Positions 35,190 through 44,465 of a stretch of DNA of 64,000 bases are shown in pieces. The stretch's first letter is position 1. Each line of letters begins with the position of its first letter. The notes beneath the pieces are model-generated. The model saw only the letters and a program-made list of their open reading frames with translations, ran no database searches and was not told where the DNA came from. The stretch spans positions 48,551,001 through 48,615,000 of the forward strand of contig OX419755.1 of assembly GCA_948567375.1 (NCBI GenBank), in the 5' to 3' direction. This DNA comes from Lunularia cruciata. Its lineage: Eukaryota; Streptophyta; Marchantiopsida; Lunulariales; Lunulariaceae. Both the position numbers and the translations under genes were made by a program.

Positions 35190-36260
35190 ATTGAGTCTAG
35201 CACAATGTTAGATGTGGCTCAATTGATTATACACTTCCTTTTGTTCTCAATTAGTGATATGCTTACGTTGAGAGTTGACCCAACTCCAATGTTCCGGTTG
35301 GATACCACACTTTTTGAGAGTAAGAATGATGTGGTTCATGCTTCTAGAGTAGAGGTGGTTGATGGTGGAGTTCACTTGGTTGAGGAGTATGGGATTTGTT
35401 TAGCTACCAATGGTTTATGGCAAACAACAATTGTTAGGTTGGGAGAGTTACCAACTAGATCTACATTTGAGTGAGCGTGGTTCATACCTAGAGTTGTCTT
35501 GTTGGCCAACCACAATGAGATTTTTCCATTTGATGAGACCTTCAACAAAAGGTCTATACACCATAGAGGAGCTTATTGAACTCTAGTGCACAGCCCTTTG
35601 GTTGGAGAAGGCTATAGTTGTTGGTCTTTGGCTATGGAAAACCTATGTGGAGAAGTGTCCATTTTAGATCCAAAAATCTTTAGGAGATGGTTCTACACAA
35701 TACATCACATTTATAGAGCTCATTGTTCAGATTCAGCCTAGTCCAACTAATAGCTCTATGGCGAAAGCTTAGGCCATTGTAACAATAGCAAAGTCATATG
35801 ATGTGCTAGTTGGTGGAGCATTGTTATACCCCTTGGGTTTTAGCATTGAATACTAAAATGAGACAACTTCTTATAGGTCTGGCCAAGAACCGATGGTGGT
35901 GGCATGGAAGTCTGGAGACCTTAAAAAGGTCTACAAACTCCAACGCGAATTAGTCACTAGTCCCGGCTATCAGGCCCGAACTGTTGGTAGTCGTATCAGG
36001 GATGTATATGTCATCTATCAATGTGCTTTAATAATCGTAGTCTTGGCTCACTACAATCAAGAGCCATGGTATCAATTTCAGCTTTTAGTGGTTATGTTAC
36101 TTGGCTAGTGACTTATTGGAGGAGAACATACCCATGCAAATAATACCCCAATACCAAAAGAGACCATTTAAATTTGGAGTACAAGTGAGGTTGTTCCATC
36201 TACCTTGGGTGTTCCATTGTGGAGTTCTGAGGAGGCAATACAGTAACATGTGGATCAATT
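35190..36260 (+). pseudogene. Element D2 conserved block before the methyltransferase
   Basis: It matches element D protein block in order: TMLDVAQLIIHFLLF (35205), GICLATNGLW (35393), CGEVSILDPKI (35648), then YTIHHIYRAHCSDSA, then LYPLGF (35828). After an inserted block at 35886-36000 it continues with GCSIYLGCSIVEF (about 36190). The function is unknown to me. The position suggests a protease or an N-terminal extension of the methyltransferase. It is broken by stops, but its preservation in two copies on different strands argues it was once coding. Confidence 0.6.
35886..36000 (+). other. GC-rich insertion in D2, possibly from a group II intron ORF
   Basis: Compared with element D, D2 carries about 115 extra bases here, GC-rich and containing CG dinucleotides unlike the rest of D2. 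Translated in the open frame it gives AWKSGDLKKVYKLQRELVTS followed by YQARTVGSR. The first part resembles the N-terminal region of group II intron reverse transcriptases (pattern G-x-L-x-x-V-x-x-L-Q-x-x-L), which reside in plant organelle genomes. The resemblance is short and from memory. Alternatively D has a deletion. Confidence 0.3.
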
Positions 36261-36384
36261 AGTGCAATAGGCTTGGAGTGAGCCTTTGTACCACTAGTAG
36301 TTCAATATGAGCATGAACCTCCAAAATCTATTACCTTATCACATTTGGATATTACATTTATTGCTTTGTAGTATCTAGTAGAGG

Positions 36385-37225
36385 GAGTATGCATGTTTGA
36401 GTTGTTGGTGGGATCAGCATTGGATTAGTTGGGATACTATAGGTAAACATACAATTACTTTTATGTAGAGAGAGATGAGATTGCTAAGTGAGTCCTCCTA
36501 CATCATGTGGCATACTTGGCCTATTGGTATCAAAAGTTATTACCAATATAAACAATCAAGGGTATCAAAAGATGCTACTAGCAAATATTTCCTTAGTGGG
36601 AGTGCAAGATCTAAAAAGACATGATCTCATTCATTTAGTGATTTTTAGATGGACATATCAACATCCTAATTTTGTTGGTCATGGTCTACATGATCTCCAT
36701 ATTTATGTGTTTTGGGAGATATTACATATACTATGACATCTCTAGGTTCATCAAGCCATTATTTCAACTTACATTTTGGAGGACATCTCTTTGATGGGTG
36801 ATTCTTGCACACAAGTGGTAGCAAGTATACATCAATTCCATTCTTAGATGACACCTACCATGTTTTTAGATGTAGCCAAAGTTGGATCATGGGCTTGTTA
36901 TCTTTGTCTTTGGTGGACAAATCTCTTACCTAGAGAGGTTTTACAACATTGCTATGATGGGATTCAATGACTAGCTCACCTTATTATTGATGATATTATT
37001 GATGTTGAGCACCAATCTCAAACAATGGTAGTGGTAGATAGGTCATCTATGGCCATGGTGAACCTTGTTGGGCAGCCCAAAGTCACTTTTACCCACACTC
37101 ATGAGGTTCCCAAGCTCACATGCTTTTTGAGAGGGAGGTCTTAGATTTGTTTAGGACTTGCAATTTAAAATGGTGGAGCACAACCTTGATGAGAGAGAGC
37201 AAGCAATGGGTGAGCAATGGAAGAG
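36385..37225 (+). pseudogene. C5-cytosine methyltransferase-like domain in D2
   Basis: C5 methyltransferases use conserved motifs, and here they appear in the usual order. A motif I-like FELLVG lies at about 36396, followed by YFYVERDEIAK (SAM pocket). LLHHVAYLAYWYQKLLP lies at 36495-36545. LVIFRWTYQHPNFVGHGLHD (motif IV at 36650-36661) has Tyr where the catalytic PCQ/TCQ cysteine should be. YILEDISLMGD (motif VI, normally ENV) lies near 36770, VGSWACYLCLWWTNLLP (motif VIII region) near 36870-36920, and SSHAF...EGG with DEREQAMG (motif IX region) at about 37110-37215. One frame is shared from 36488 to 37140 with only a few stops. It sits between the conserved block and RT. It is dead, having lost the catalytic Cys. 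The family call comes from motif order, not a search. Confidence 0.58.
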
Positions 37226-37929
37226 ATGAGAGAAAGCAAGCAATTCTATACCAATATACCATCATTTTAGCAATGTAGAGGCATCCAAGCATCAAGTATT
37301 AGGTCAAGCTATGGACTTGAATTTTTTGACCTAAATTGTTTGACCTAGATTGTGAGCCTTGGATTTGTTGAGCAACATAAGATGAGCTTGATAAGCATCA
37401 CCACTTGACAATTTTGAATTTGGTGCCTATCAAGATGATTTAGGCATATGTTGGGGATTATGGACCAAGTTTGCATGGTATTCTTGGGACACAACAAATC
37501 ACTACTAGCAAGAGTGATCTACTAGAGTACGTCAAGGTAAGCGTGGTCTACTTGGGATGTATAGAATGTGCAACTAGAGTAGAGAGATTTCTTCACTTTG
37601 AGGTTAGAGATTTTAGTGGTTTGAGGCATGATATTAGTTCTCCCAAGGGCCTAATGTCGCGGCCAATCAGTGCATCTTCCACTCCTACATCAATTATAGA
37701 GGATACTTGAGAGTCAAACATTGGAGTGAAGCTAACAAGGGAAGAAAGAAAGAGATTTTGGAAGGGAGGTTCTTGAGGAGCTACACAAGTTATTTTTCTT
37801 TCAATATGAATAATTTGAGTGCTCTAAAAGAACTCTAAAATTATTTGGATTTGGTGATACACTAATTTTTTGAATTCCCTACAACTATTGTGACATGGAG
37901 AGAGCTTTGATTTAGAGTTGGATTAGAGA

Positions 37930-38640
37930 TATTTTCAGGCTAGTTTGGTAGAGATTTTACTTAAAGAGCATGCTTTAACTACAATGATTCTAGCCAAGAA
38001 GGATATGCATAAAAACTACAAAGATAGGTGGATGTGTGAAGATTACTGTTCTATCAACCAATATGCTATGGCTAATCAATATGTTATGCATACACCGGAA
38101 CATATCTTTGATGCAATTGGGCATGCAAAGGTCTTTAGTACTTTGGATATTTGAGTAAGATATCATCAATTGCCAACCAAGGAGGAGGACAAGTCCAAGA
38201 CACCATTTTGGGCTAGTGATCCTCACGGTAAGGATATATTGTATTAGCAAAGGTTCTTACCATTTGAGTTAAGGAATGCTCTTTTTGAGTTCAAGAGGAT
38301 CATGGATAGTATCCTAGTAGGATTTGGTTTTGCTTGGTGCTATGTTGATGACATTTTGGTCTATAGAACTATTGTGGAGGAGCATTAGAGCTATTTTTTG
38401 GAGTTGTTTGAGAGATTGAGATCTCATAGACTCAAATTACATCTTGGAAAGTGTAAATTATTTCACAAGCAGGTTGAGTCACACTATCTGCCTTGGTGGA
38501 CTTGGTGTTCAATAGACCAAGGTGGAGGTTATTACATTCATTCCTTGGCCTATGAATATGAGAAGATACAATCATTCCTTGGGTTGGTAATTCTATTGCC
38601 AATATATTAGAGGATTTAGTGTTATTTTGAAGGCCTTTGA
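37930..38640 (+). pseudogene. Element D2 reverse transcriptase
   Basis: Plus-strand words in order: WMCEDYCSINQYAMANQYVM (38030-38090), FDAIGHAKVFSTLDI (38110-38154), LPFELRNALFEFKRIMD (38260-38310), CYVDDILVY (38338-38364) and LHLGKCKLFHKQVE (38430-38475). The catalytic YVDD at 38341-38352 is intact and in frame with 37945. A stop follows FSTLDI. The order and spacing are those of Ty3/gypsy RT. Confidence 0.85.
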
Positions 38641-38699
38641 TGAAGCTTACAAAGCTCATACATGAGTGATGTTGGAGATATGAGCAAGAGAGAGATTTT

Positions 38700-39130
38700 A
38701 TACTGCTCAAGGAGAGTTTGACATCTACACCTATTCTTAAGAGACCAATCAGAGGATGACCATTCCAAGTTCATAGTGATTGGATCAATTCTCACTCCAT
38801 AGGATGATGAAGGGAAGGAGTGTTTGATGGCTTATGCTAGTCACTCCAAAAATTCAGCAAAAGCAAAGTATAATCATATGACGGGGAGTGATTGGTAATA
38901 GTGTGAGTAGTAGCACATTTTTATGTTACCTATCTGGAAATACTTTCACTCTCATCATCAACAACTAAAGTGGTTGATGGAGTCCGATAAGCTTTCATGG
39001 AAGCTTGCATAATGAGCTTTGATTTTATAGGAGAATGATTTCATGGTTAGTCACCGACCTAGAGTGGTGAACCATAATGCATATAGGTTGAAACCCATCT
39101 ACATCACAAGTAGAAACCCATGTCCCAACC
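38700..39130 (+). pseudogene. Element D2 RNase H remnant
   Basis: Plus-strand IGSILTP, DEGKECLMAYASHSKNSAKAKYN (38785-38875) and traces of the ITDHQPLKWLMES region near 38955-38990 (DNA similarity in shifted frames) match the RNase H that follows RT in this superfamily. Frames shift several times. Confidence 0.6.
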
Positions 39131-39639
39131 AATAAGATCAAATTTGATCATGTTGGCATGGTGAGTAGATGAGGAGATGGTGCCAAATTGGCATGCATCT
39201 AGCTTTTTATGTATATTTTAGAGGCTCTGATGGCATCTCTCTCAATATAAACAAGAAAAGTTATTGAGGTCATAGATGCAAAGGGTGGACATATTAGTAT
39301 AGGTCAACAAGATAGTCATGATGATGTTTTAGTGATAGATTATCTTTGCATTTGCATTGTGGGTGGAACAATTGGTGCTAAGGAGAGAGACCATGTTTTG
39401 CAATGAGCCAAGCAGATTAGATTGGAGTGCATACACCTTTTTTGTATGAGAAGATGGTAGAGTGCAAGTAGTACCATTTTCTATCTCAAAGACCAAAGTT
39501 TGTATGTCATATTCATTAGAAGCTACAACATTTTGAAGTAAAGCATACATATAGCTTACTCTAGAGTCATTATTGGTAGCATGGTATACAAACCAAGGTA
39601 CAATAGTTTGTTATAGGATGTGTGGTTTGTGATTGAGTT

Positions 39640-40340
39640 AGAGTTTCATTTAATGCTCCCATGCCATAATTACACCCATTACCTATCATGGGGTTAGGTC
39701 ACCATTGGATTTTGGACCTTTACTATTGATTGTGAGACATCAATGGTATGTTCTAGTTATGGTAGAGCACTTATCCAAGTGAATTGAGTTGGTTGCACTT
39801 CTTGACAAATCCAATAAAGGAGCAACTTACTTGTCCCTAAATTGGATTCTTAGTCATTTTGGTGCATCAATTGAAGTTTTGACTGATCATGTATAAATTT
39901 CTTGGGAGAGTGTCAAGACTTGTGTGACAAAGCCTTGATCAATCACCATGTTACCTCTTGAGATCATCTTGAGGCAGATGGCTTAGCAAAGAAAGTGGTT
40001 CAAACATGAAGAGAGGATTGCATAAGTATTGTTTGCAAAGAAACCACTTGAGAGATTGGGATTCCCAACTACCTTGGTTGGCCATGGGCTATTGATTCAT
40101 CCAGAAAGTCTCTTTGGCATCCTTCTCTCCTTACTTTCTACTCTATGGATGAGATCTAGATTTAACTACAACAATTTGTCATTTTGCAACTATAGTTTTG
40201 GACTTGGATGATCTAGATATATAGATGAGCACATGTTCTCAATGTGCAAAGAACTTTTGGAGAGTGATATTGATGGCATTCAAGAATTTAGTAATTGCTT
40301 AGCATAATAATACCTTACATTATGTTTTTATTCAAGGAGG
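39640..40340 (+). pseudogene. Element D2 integrase remnant
   Basis: Plus-strand VMVEHLSKWIELVALLDKS (39755-39810), ILSHFGASIEVLTDH (39840-39885), DLCDKALINHHVTS (39915-39955) and EADGLAKKVVQT (39970-40005) correspond to the integrase core with its second Asp and the Glu region. WDSQLPWLAMGY follows near 40060. Several frames are used, so it is inactive. It is joined on its C-terminal side to a linker and the PHD finger. Confidence 0.8.
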
Positions 40341-40389
40341 AGTTTATAGACCCTCAATTCGTCAATTTCATTTAAGTGATTATGTATAT

Positions 40390-40740
40390 CTAAAACAAAC
40401 TACACCAATGACACTTGATGTGACTATAGGTCGTACTATCTTGAGCATGTGTAAGGTTTTGCCTTTTGAAATCTTCATGTTGGAAGGATGTGATGGTGTT
40501 TTTTGGAAGGATCATGTGAGCAATTGTATGCAATACCACCTCCCAAACATTGATGGCACTATAGATCCAAACTTGGCAATTATACATGTAAATTTGCGGT
40601 GTATGTTATGTGGTTCTTTTGGTGGAGCTACTATTATGTTGGTGTGTGATATTTGTTTGAAAGGATGGCATATGGCATATTTGATTTCTCTCCTTCCTAT
40701 GGTTCCTCAAAGATAGTGGCTATGTCCTTAATGTACTTGA
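40390..40740 (+). pseudogene. C-terminal tail of D2 polyprotein with PHD finger
   Basis: The frame from 40408 gives a linker (PNIDGTIDPNLAI) and then CMLCGS (Cys codons 40600-40602 and 40609-40611), MLVCDICLKGWHMAY, and WLCP-stop-CT (Cys codons 40723-40725 and 40732-40734). The spacing is C-x2-C-x11-C-x2-C-x4-H-x2-[C]-x14-C-x2-C with W two residues before the seventh ligand, which is the Cys4-His-Cys3 pattern of a PHD finger. The sixth ligand is Tyr (TGT to TAT) and two stops lie near the end. PHD fingers read histone H3 tails; here it occupies the place where chromoviruses have a chromodomain. Confidence 0.7.
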
Positions 40741-40906
40741 TCTATAGTTAGTTCACTCTTTATGTGATATAGATTGCAGAAATGCAACTAACAATGGAGC
40801 TTGATAGCACTTGAGCTCCTAATCTTTGCCCATCATAAGGATATCAAATACATGGAGTAGGTGGCTATCTAGAGTTAGAGGGACCTAATTGCCAACTAGG
40901 AGCAAT

Positions 40907-41457
40907 TGTGGCACTTTAAGGTTTGTGCATGATTTTGTATGGTTTTTGTTTCTATAGCATATGATGTTGACAACAATATATGTTTTGTAGCAATGTATAC
41001 ACACACAATAGTTATCATGACATTTGTAGCACGGAAGCTAGTTTTCTTGGACGTTAGAGTGTTAATCTTGGCAGTCATAATTATATTAGTAGTTTCTTAG
41101 TCATAATTATATCAATAGTTGCTTAGAGACTACTTAATGGCGGCCAAATTTTTTGTTAGGAGTATTGATCATGCCATTGGTGCTATCATCAACTGCACCA
41201 TTAGCAATGCCGTTAGGGTTGGAGTGTTAGGTTGAGTCTAAGGGATATACTTCAAAGTGCAGCCCTAGAGAGTTCTCCTCTTGATATTGAGTCTTCAAGT
41301 TCTTGGCTATGGTGGACAAAGGCCAATGAGTTTCACTTGAAGTCTCTTAGCTAGAGTGAGTGTGACTTGATAGTATAATCATAGCTTGTTTCTTGGTAAG
41401 ATTGAGTAGATTTTGACTGATTTTTTATTCAAGTTGAGTTTGAGATCAACAAATTAT
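40907..41457 (+). repeat. LTR of D2 (551 bp unit)
   Basis: It begins TGTGGCACTTTAAGG after a purine-rich tract (AGAGTTAGAGGGACC, then CTAGGAGCAATT). Related sequences are at 29700-30180, 52260-52760 (plus) and 54260-54413 (minus), and fragments form the array at 17880-19130. A second unit start (TGTGGCATTTTAGAG) follows directly at 41458. The 3' end of the unit is set by that junction rather than by a canonical CA. Confidence 0.65.
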
Positions 41458-41565
41458 TGTGGCATTTTAGAGTATGTAAGATTTCTATATGAGTTGTGTT
41501 TCTATAGTGTATGATGTTAATAACTATAGATGTTGTGTATTGATGTATATATACATGACATCCAT
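41458..41565 (+). repeat. Second, truncated copy of the D2 LTR start
   Basis: The first ~105 bp of the LTR recur immediately after the first unit (TTTCTATAGTGTATGATGTTAAT shares the word of 40955-40975). The same head-to-tail arrangement is found at 52760/52761. Confidence 0.65.
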
Positions 41566-42125
41566 ATCATCAAAATCTCTAAACTGCATTGTCAAAATCA
41601 AGTTCAATCTCACTTTGCATACCCCTTTTTATGTCATTTGTCAAACTCTTGCCAAGTACTAGGTTGGGGCATATTGAAAATCCCCAACAACAAACACCAA
41701 TAATTACTACAAACACCAAGCTCAATATCTCTTACGAGCATGTGCTCCCATAGGCATTACATTATTTGGAGATGCACATCTTCTCATCTCCTTGGTTCCT
41801 TTATACATTAGCAAACATTTGCAAAGATCAAAGATCTGAAAAGGTCTACAACCTCAAATCTCTTTTCTTTATATGACTCCTACTAACAAGAGGACCCAAG
41901 AGGCTCCAATCTTTTTCCTCAACTACTACTCTGGTTTTAGAAAAAAAATTACAACTCTTATGCATGCCTTTTTCTAACTAGAGAGAACCTATTGGTTTTC
42001 CTTCTCAACCCCTACTAGGTGTGACTCCTCCTAATGACACAACCCATCATTTTTTCCTCAACCTCTACTATGTGAGTGACTCCTACTAACTAATCCACAT
42101 GGCTTTGTTTATAAAACTCTCATTC
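41566..42125. other. Non-coding stretch, nothing recognised
   Basis: AT-rich sequence between the D2 LTR and the tandem repeats. Short similar phrases (CTCCTACTAACAAGAGG, GTGACTCCTCCTAATGAC, GTGACTCCTACTAACT) suggest degenerate local repeats. No coding signal. Confidence 0.4.
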
Positions 42126-42378
42126 CTATGGACATGGACCATAAGAAAAACCACAGATCTACTCCTCTACTCCAACTCACAAAGAGATAGATTCAACTCA
42201 AATCTAGAACTAAAACATTTAGGAGAGTATTACACAATTTTCAAACATTATTCCTATGGACATGGAAGATATGAAACACACTAACTGTCTCCTCTACTCT
42301 TACTCACAAAAAAGAAAAATTCAACTCAAATTTAGAATTGGAATTTTTAGGAAAGTATTACCGAATTTCAAACATGAA
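42126..42378 (+). repeat. Tandem repeat, two units of about 125 bp
   Basis: Both units start CCTATGGACATGGA (42126 and 42251) and contain TCCTCTACTC, ACTCACAAA, TTCAACTCAAAT, TTTAGGARAGTATTAC and TTTCAAACAT. They are imperfect and lie head to tail. Confidence 0.8.
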
Positions 42379-42415
42379 GAGTGTTACCGAACTTTGTGAC
42401 TCTCCAATCATGCAA

Positions 42416-42575
42416 CAAACTCTCTTTGTACTTGGAGTTTCACGAGGCAATGTAAGTGAGACTCATCAACGAACTCTTTCTTTTAGGAGTTTCACAAGCC
42501 AATGTAACCAGAATCCATGAACAATCTTTGTTTCTTTTTGGAGTTTCATTAGGCTATGTAATTGAATATCTCACC
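42416..42575 (+). repeat. Tandem repeat, three units of about 52-63 bp
   Basis: Each unit carries CTCTTTG or CTTTST, GGAGTTTCA, AGGCAATGTAA or a close variant, then a CATCAAC/CATGAAC-like end. Starts are near 42418, 42471 and 42521. No coding function seen. Confidence 0.6.
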
Positions 42576-42949
42576 CCTACCAACTCTGGCTCCAATTTGT
42601 TTCAATTGCTCAAGTTCAAACTCAAAATTCCATTCCCTAGACTCATCTATGCACTCCGAGTACTCATCTCTCCCCCTATATGCGGTGCACCAAGTATTCA
42701 TCTTACATCTTGCATCCCACTCCAAATCACTTCTAATCGGATTTCTCTCTATGTGACTAGCTATCTTGTTCCAATTCTAAAAATTCCCTTTAGTGAACTC
42801 ATTCTCACCCATTCCAACCCAAACTCATTTCCAATCAAGCTCATTCCACTTCAAATCGTTTCTTGGCAGCAAACTCAATTACAATCAAGTTCACTGTCCA
42901 AGGTCTACCATATCATCATTATCCAAAGGACAGGTCCCAACAATAATTA

Positions 42950-44440
42950 ATCACTGAGGAATTGATATTTGGGTACCACATGACTCCCCCTTTAAACACT
43001 ACGTTTAGTACCGCCCCTAAAAAATTTAGGGCACGGGATCTTACATACCCTCACATTCTCTTCATCCCATAAACTTTCCAAAATCACCAGTAATTTACGT
43101 GATGTGAAAATGCCATACCGGATAACTTCAAGGTACAGAATTTAGGGCACCGGATCTCTCATGAGTGCTCTACTCAAGGTACATAAACAGTATTTTCTAG
43201 TCACGGAGTAAAATGTCCGATTACTCACAACTACAGTTTTGGCGAGAAGAGATGAGAAGCATGAAAGTGTACGCCGTGAACCGGATTTAGGAGATTATGG
43301 ACAAGAGAGATCCGGTGCCCATATTCTGTAACTTGAGTAGAGCGCTCATGCTTCTGTCCTTTCCTGGCTCTGGCGCTGTGGGGAAGAAAGACGAACATCA
43401 AGTCCGTAATAAAGACCACGGCGTACCGCCGACATGAATCCCGACCACACTGGCTCACATTGGTCTTGGTCCCTATGACTAAGCGGTCTCGGTAGGGATA
43501 TTGTTATTTCAAGAGTACATGAGGACTGAGGACTGAGCAGGCATTGGACGGAATCGTGAATTGCTCTACTTGTGAGGACAGGGCACTGCTGAATGTTAGT
43601 GGCAGTGAGAAGTTTTCACAGATGTTCACGCTAATACGCTACTTGATTCAACGAAACAACAACCTGGCATTGCTCAAGCACGGAAAAAATGGGAAGGTCT
43701 TTCGTTTCACCGGTACTGCGTCTGACATAGCTGGAATCCCATGTGTCTTAACTAAACGTCAAGTTACCAAATCTTCACTCCGTCTTCTTATCGTGCGTGA
43801 AGCTGCTGAACCATATTCTCTGTCCCGCAACAAAGCCGCCAGAACATGAAGACTCGGTTATCAAACGAGTCACTGATTCGGCAACTCTGCCGAATCAGTA
43901 GTTGACTCAGAAACCCGTAATTCTAATCAGTTTTATCCCAATACTTCGTTTACTGGGAACCTGGACCACGTCAAGTCCGTAAGAATACTCGTTTCAGTAT
44001 GAAACTCTATTCTCCAGATCATCAAATCAAGTCGACTCAAATCAATCCTTCGGTATACCAAAAGATAATAAAGAGCTTCGTTCCCGAAATGCAAGGGCTC
44101 TCAGGAAATAAATAATGGACAGAGGAGAAGATAGGCATATCCCACTTCCATTCTATTGAGATGGGTTTTCCAGCGTATATCGTACTGTAAACATTATCAT
44201 TCGACCGACCTCCAAGGGTAATATCTTAGCCAAGGAGACTTGGCTCCCAAACTTCTCCTCTTTGTGGTTCCATGTAGCAGGACTGACAACTAACGTGAAT
44301 CCCTAGCACTGCCACAACTTGGCGGGGATACCAGACCGTCAAGCTCATCTTTTAGGCACTCATGAAGATATATGTACAGCAGCTAGATTGTTTCATCGGA
44401 GTTGTGGCCGGAGCTGTTGGATTAGCTAATTCGTTGGACA
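42950..44440. other. Intergenic stretch downstream of CAP-H
   Basis: CpG content rises here. The motif TTTAGGGCACCGGATCTCTC with a neighbouring CTACTCAAGGTAC occurs at about 43140-43190, and its inverted relative lies at about 43300-43350. A plus-strand open frame at 43544-43849 lacks an ATG start and any recognisable motif, so I do not call it a gene. A hairpin lies at 43867-43908. Confidence 0.4.
43867..43908. repeat. Hairpin, 12-bp perfect stem plus outer 5 bp
   Basis: ACTGATTCGGCA (43872-43883), loop ACTC, TGCCGAATCAGT (43888-43899). GAGTC directly outside on the left pairs with GACTC on the right after a 4-nt bulge. It lies about 560 bp beyond the CAP-H stop codon. Confidence 0.85.
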
Positions 44441-44465
44441 AGCAGCAGGAAATGGGCCACACTAC

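Larger units (their letters stand above)
34431..41565 (+). mobile_element. Element D2: Ty3/gypsy with methyltransferase-like domain and PHD finger
   Basis: This plus-strand element is heavily decayed but ordered. It shows a zinc-knuckle remnant (about 34543), a conserved block (35190-36260), a C5-methyltransferase-like domain (36385-37225), RT (37930-38640), RNase H (38700-39130), integrase (39640-40340), PHD finger (40600-40734), and an LTR (40907-41457) followed by a second, truncated LTR start. The gag core and 5' LTR are missing at about 34431. The conserved block matches element D (3084-4060, minus), giving two independent copies of the family. Nearly every domain carries stops and frameshifts. 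Confidence 0.75.

Noticed and set aside
43544-43849. 101-codon plus-strand open frame downstream of CAP-H
   Set aside because: The frame lacks an ATG at its start, shows no recognisable motif, and lies in an interval with repeat-like phrases. Open length alone in CpG-richer DNA is not enough.
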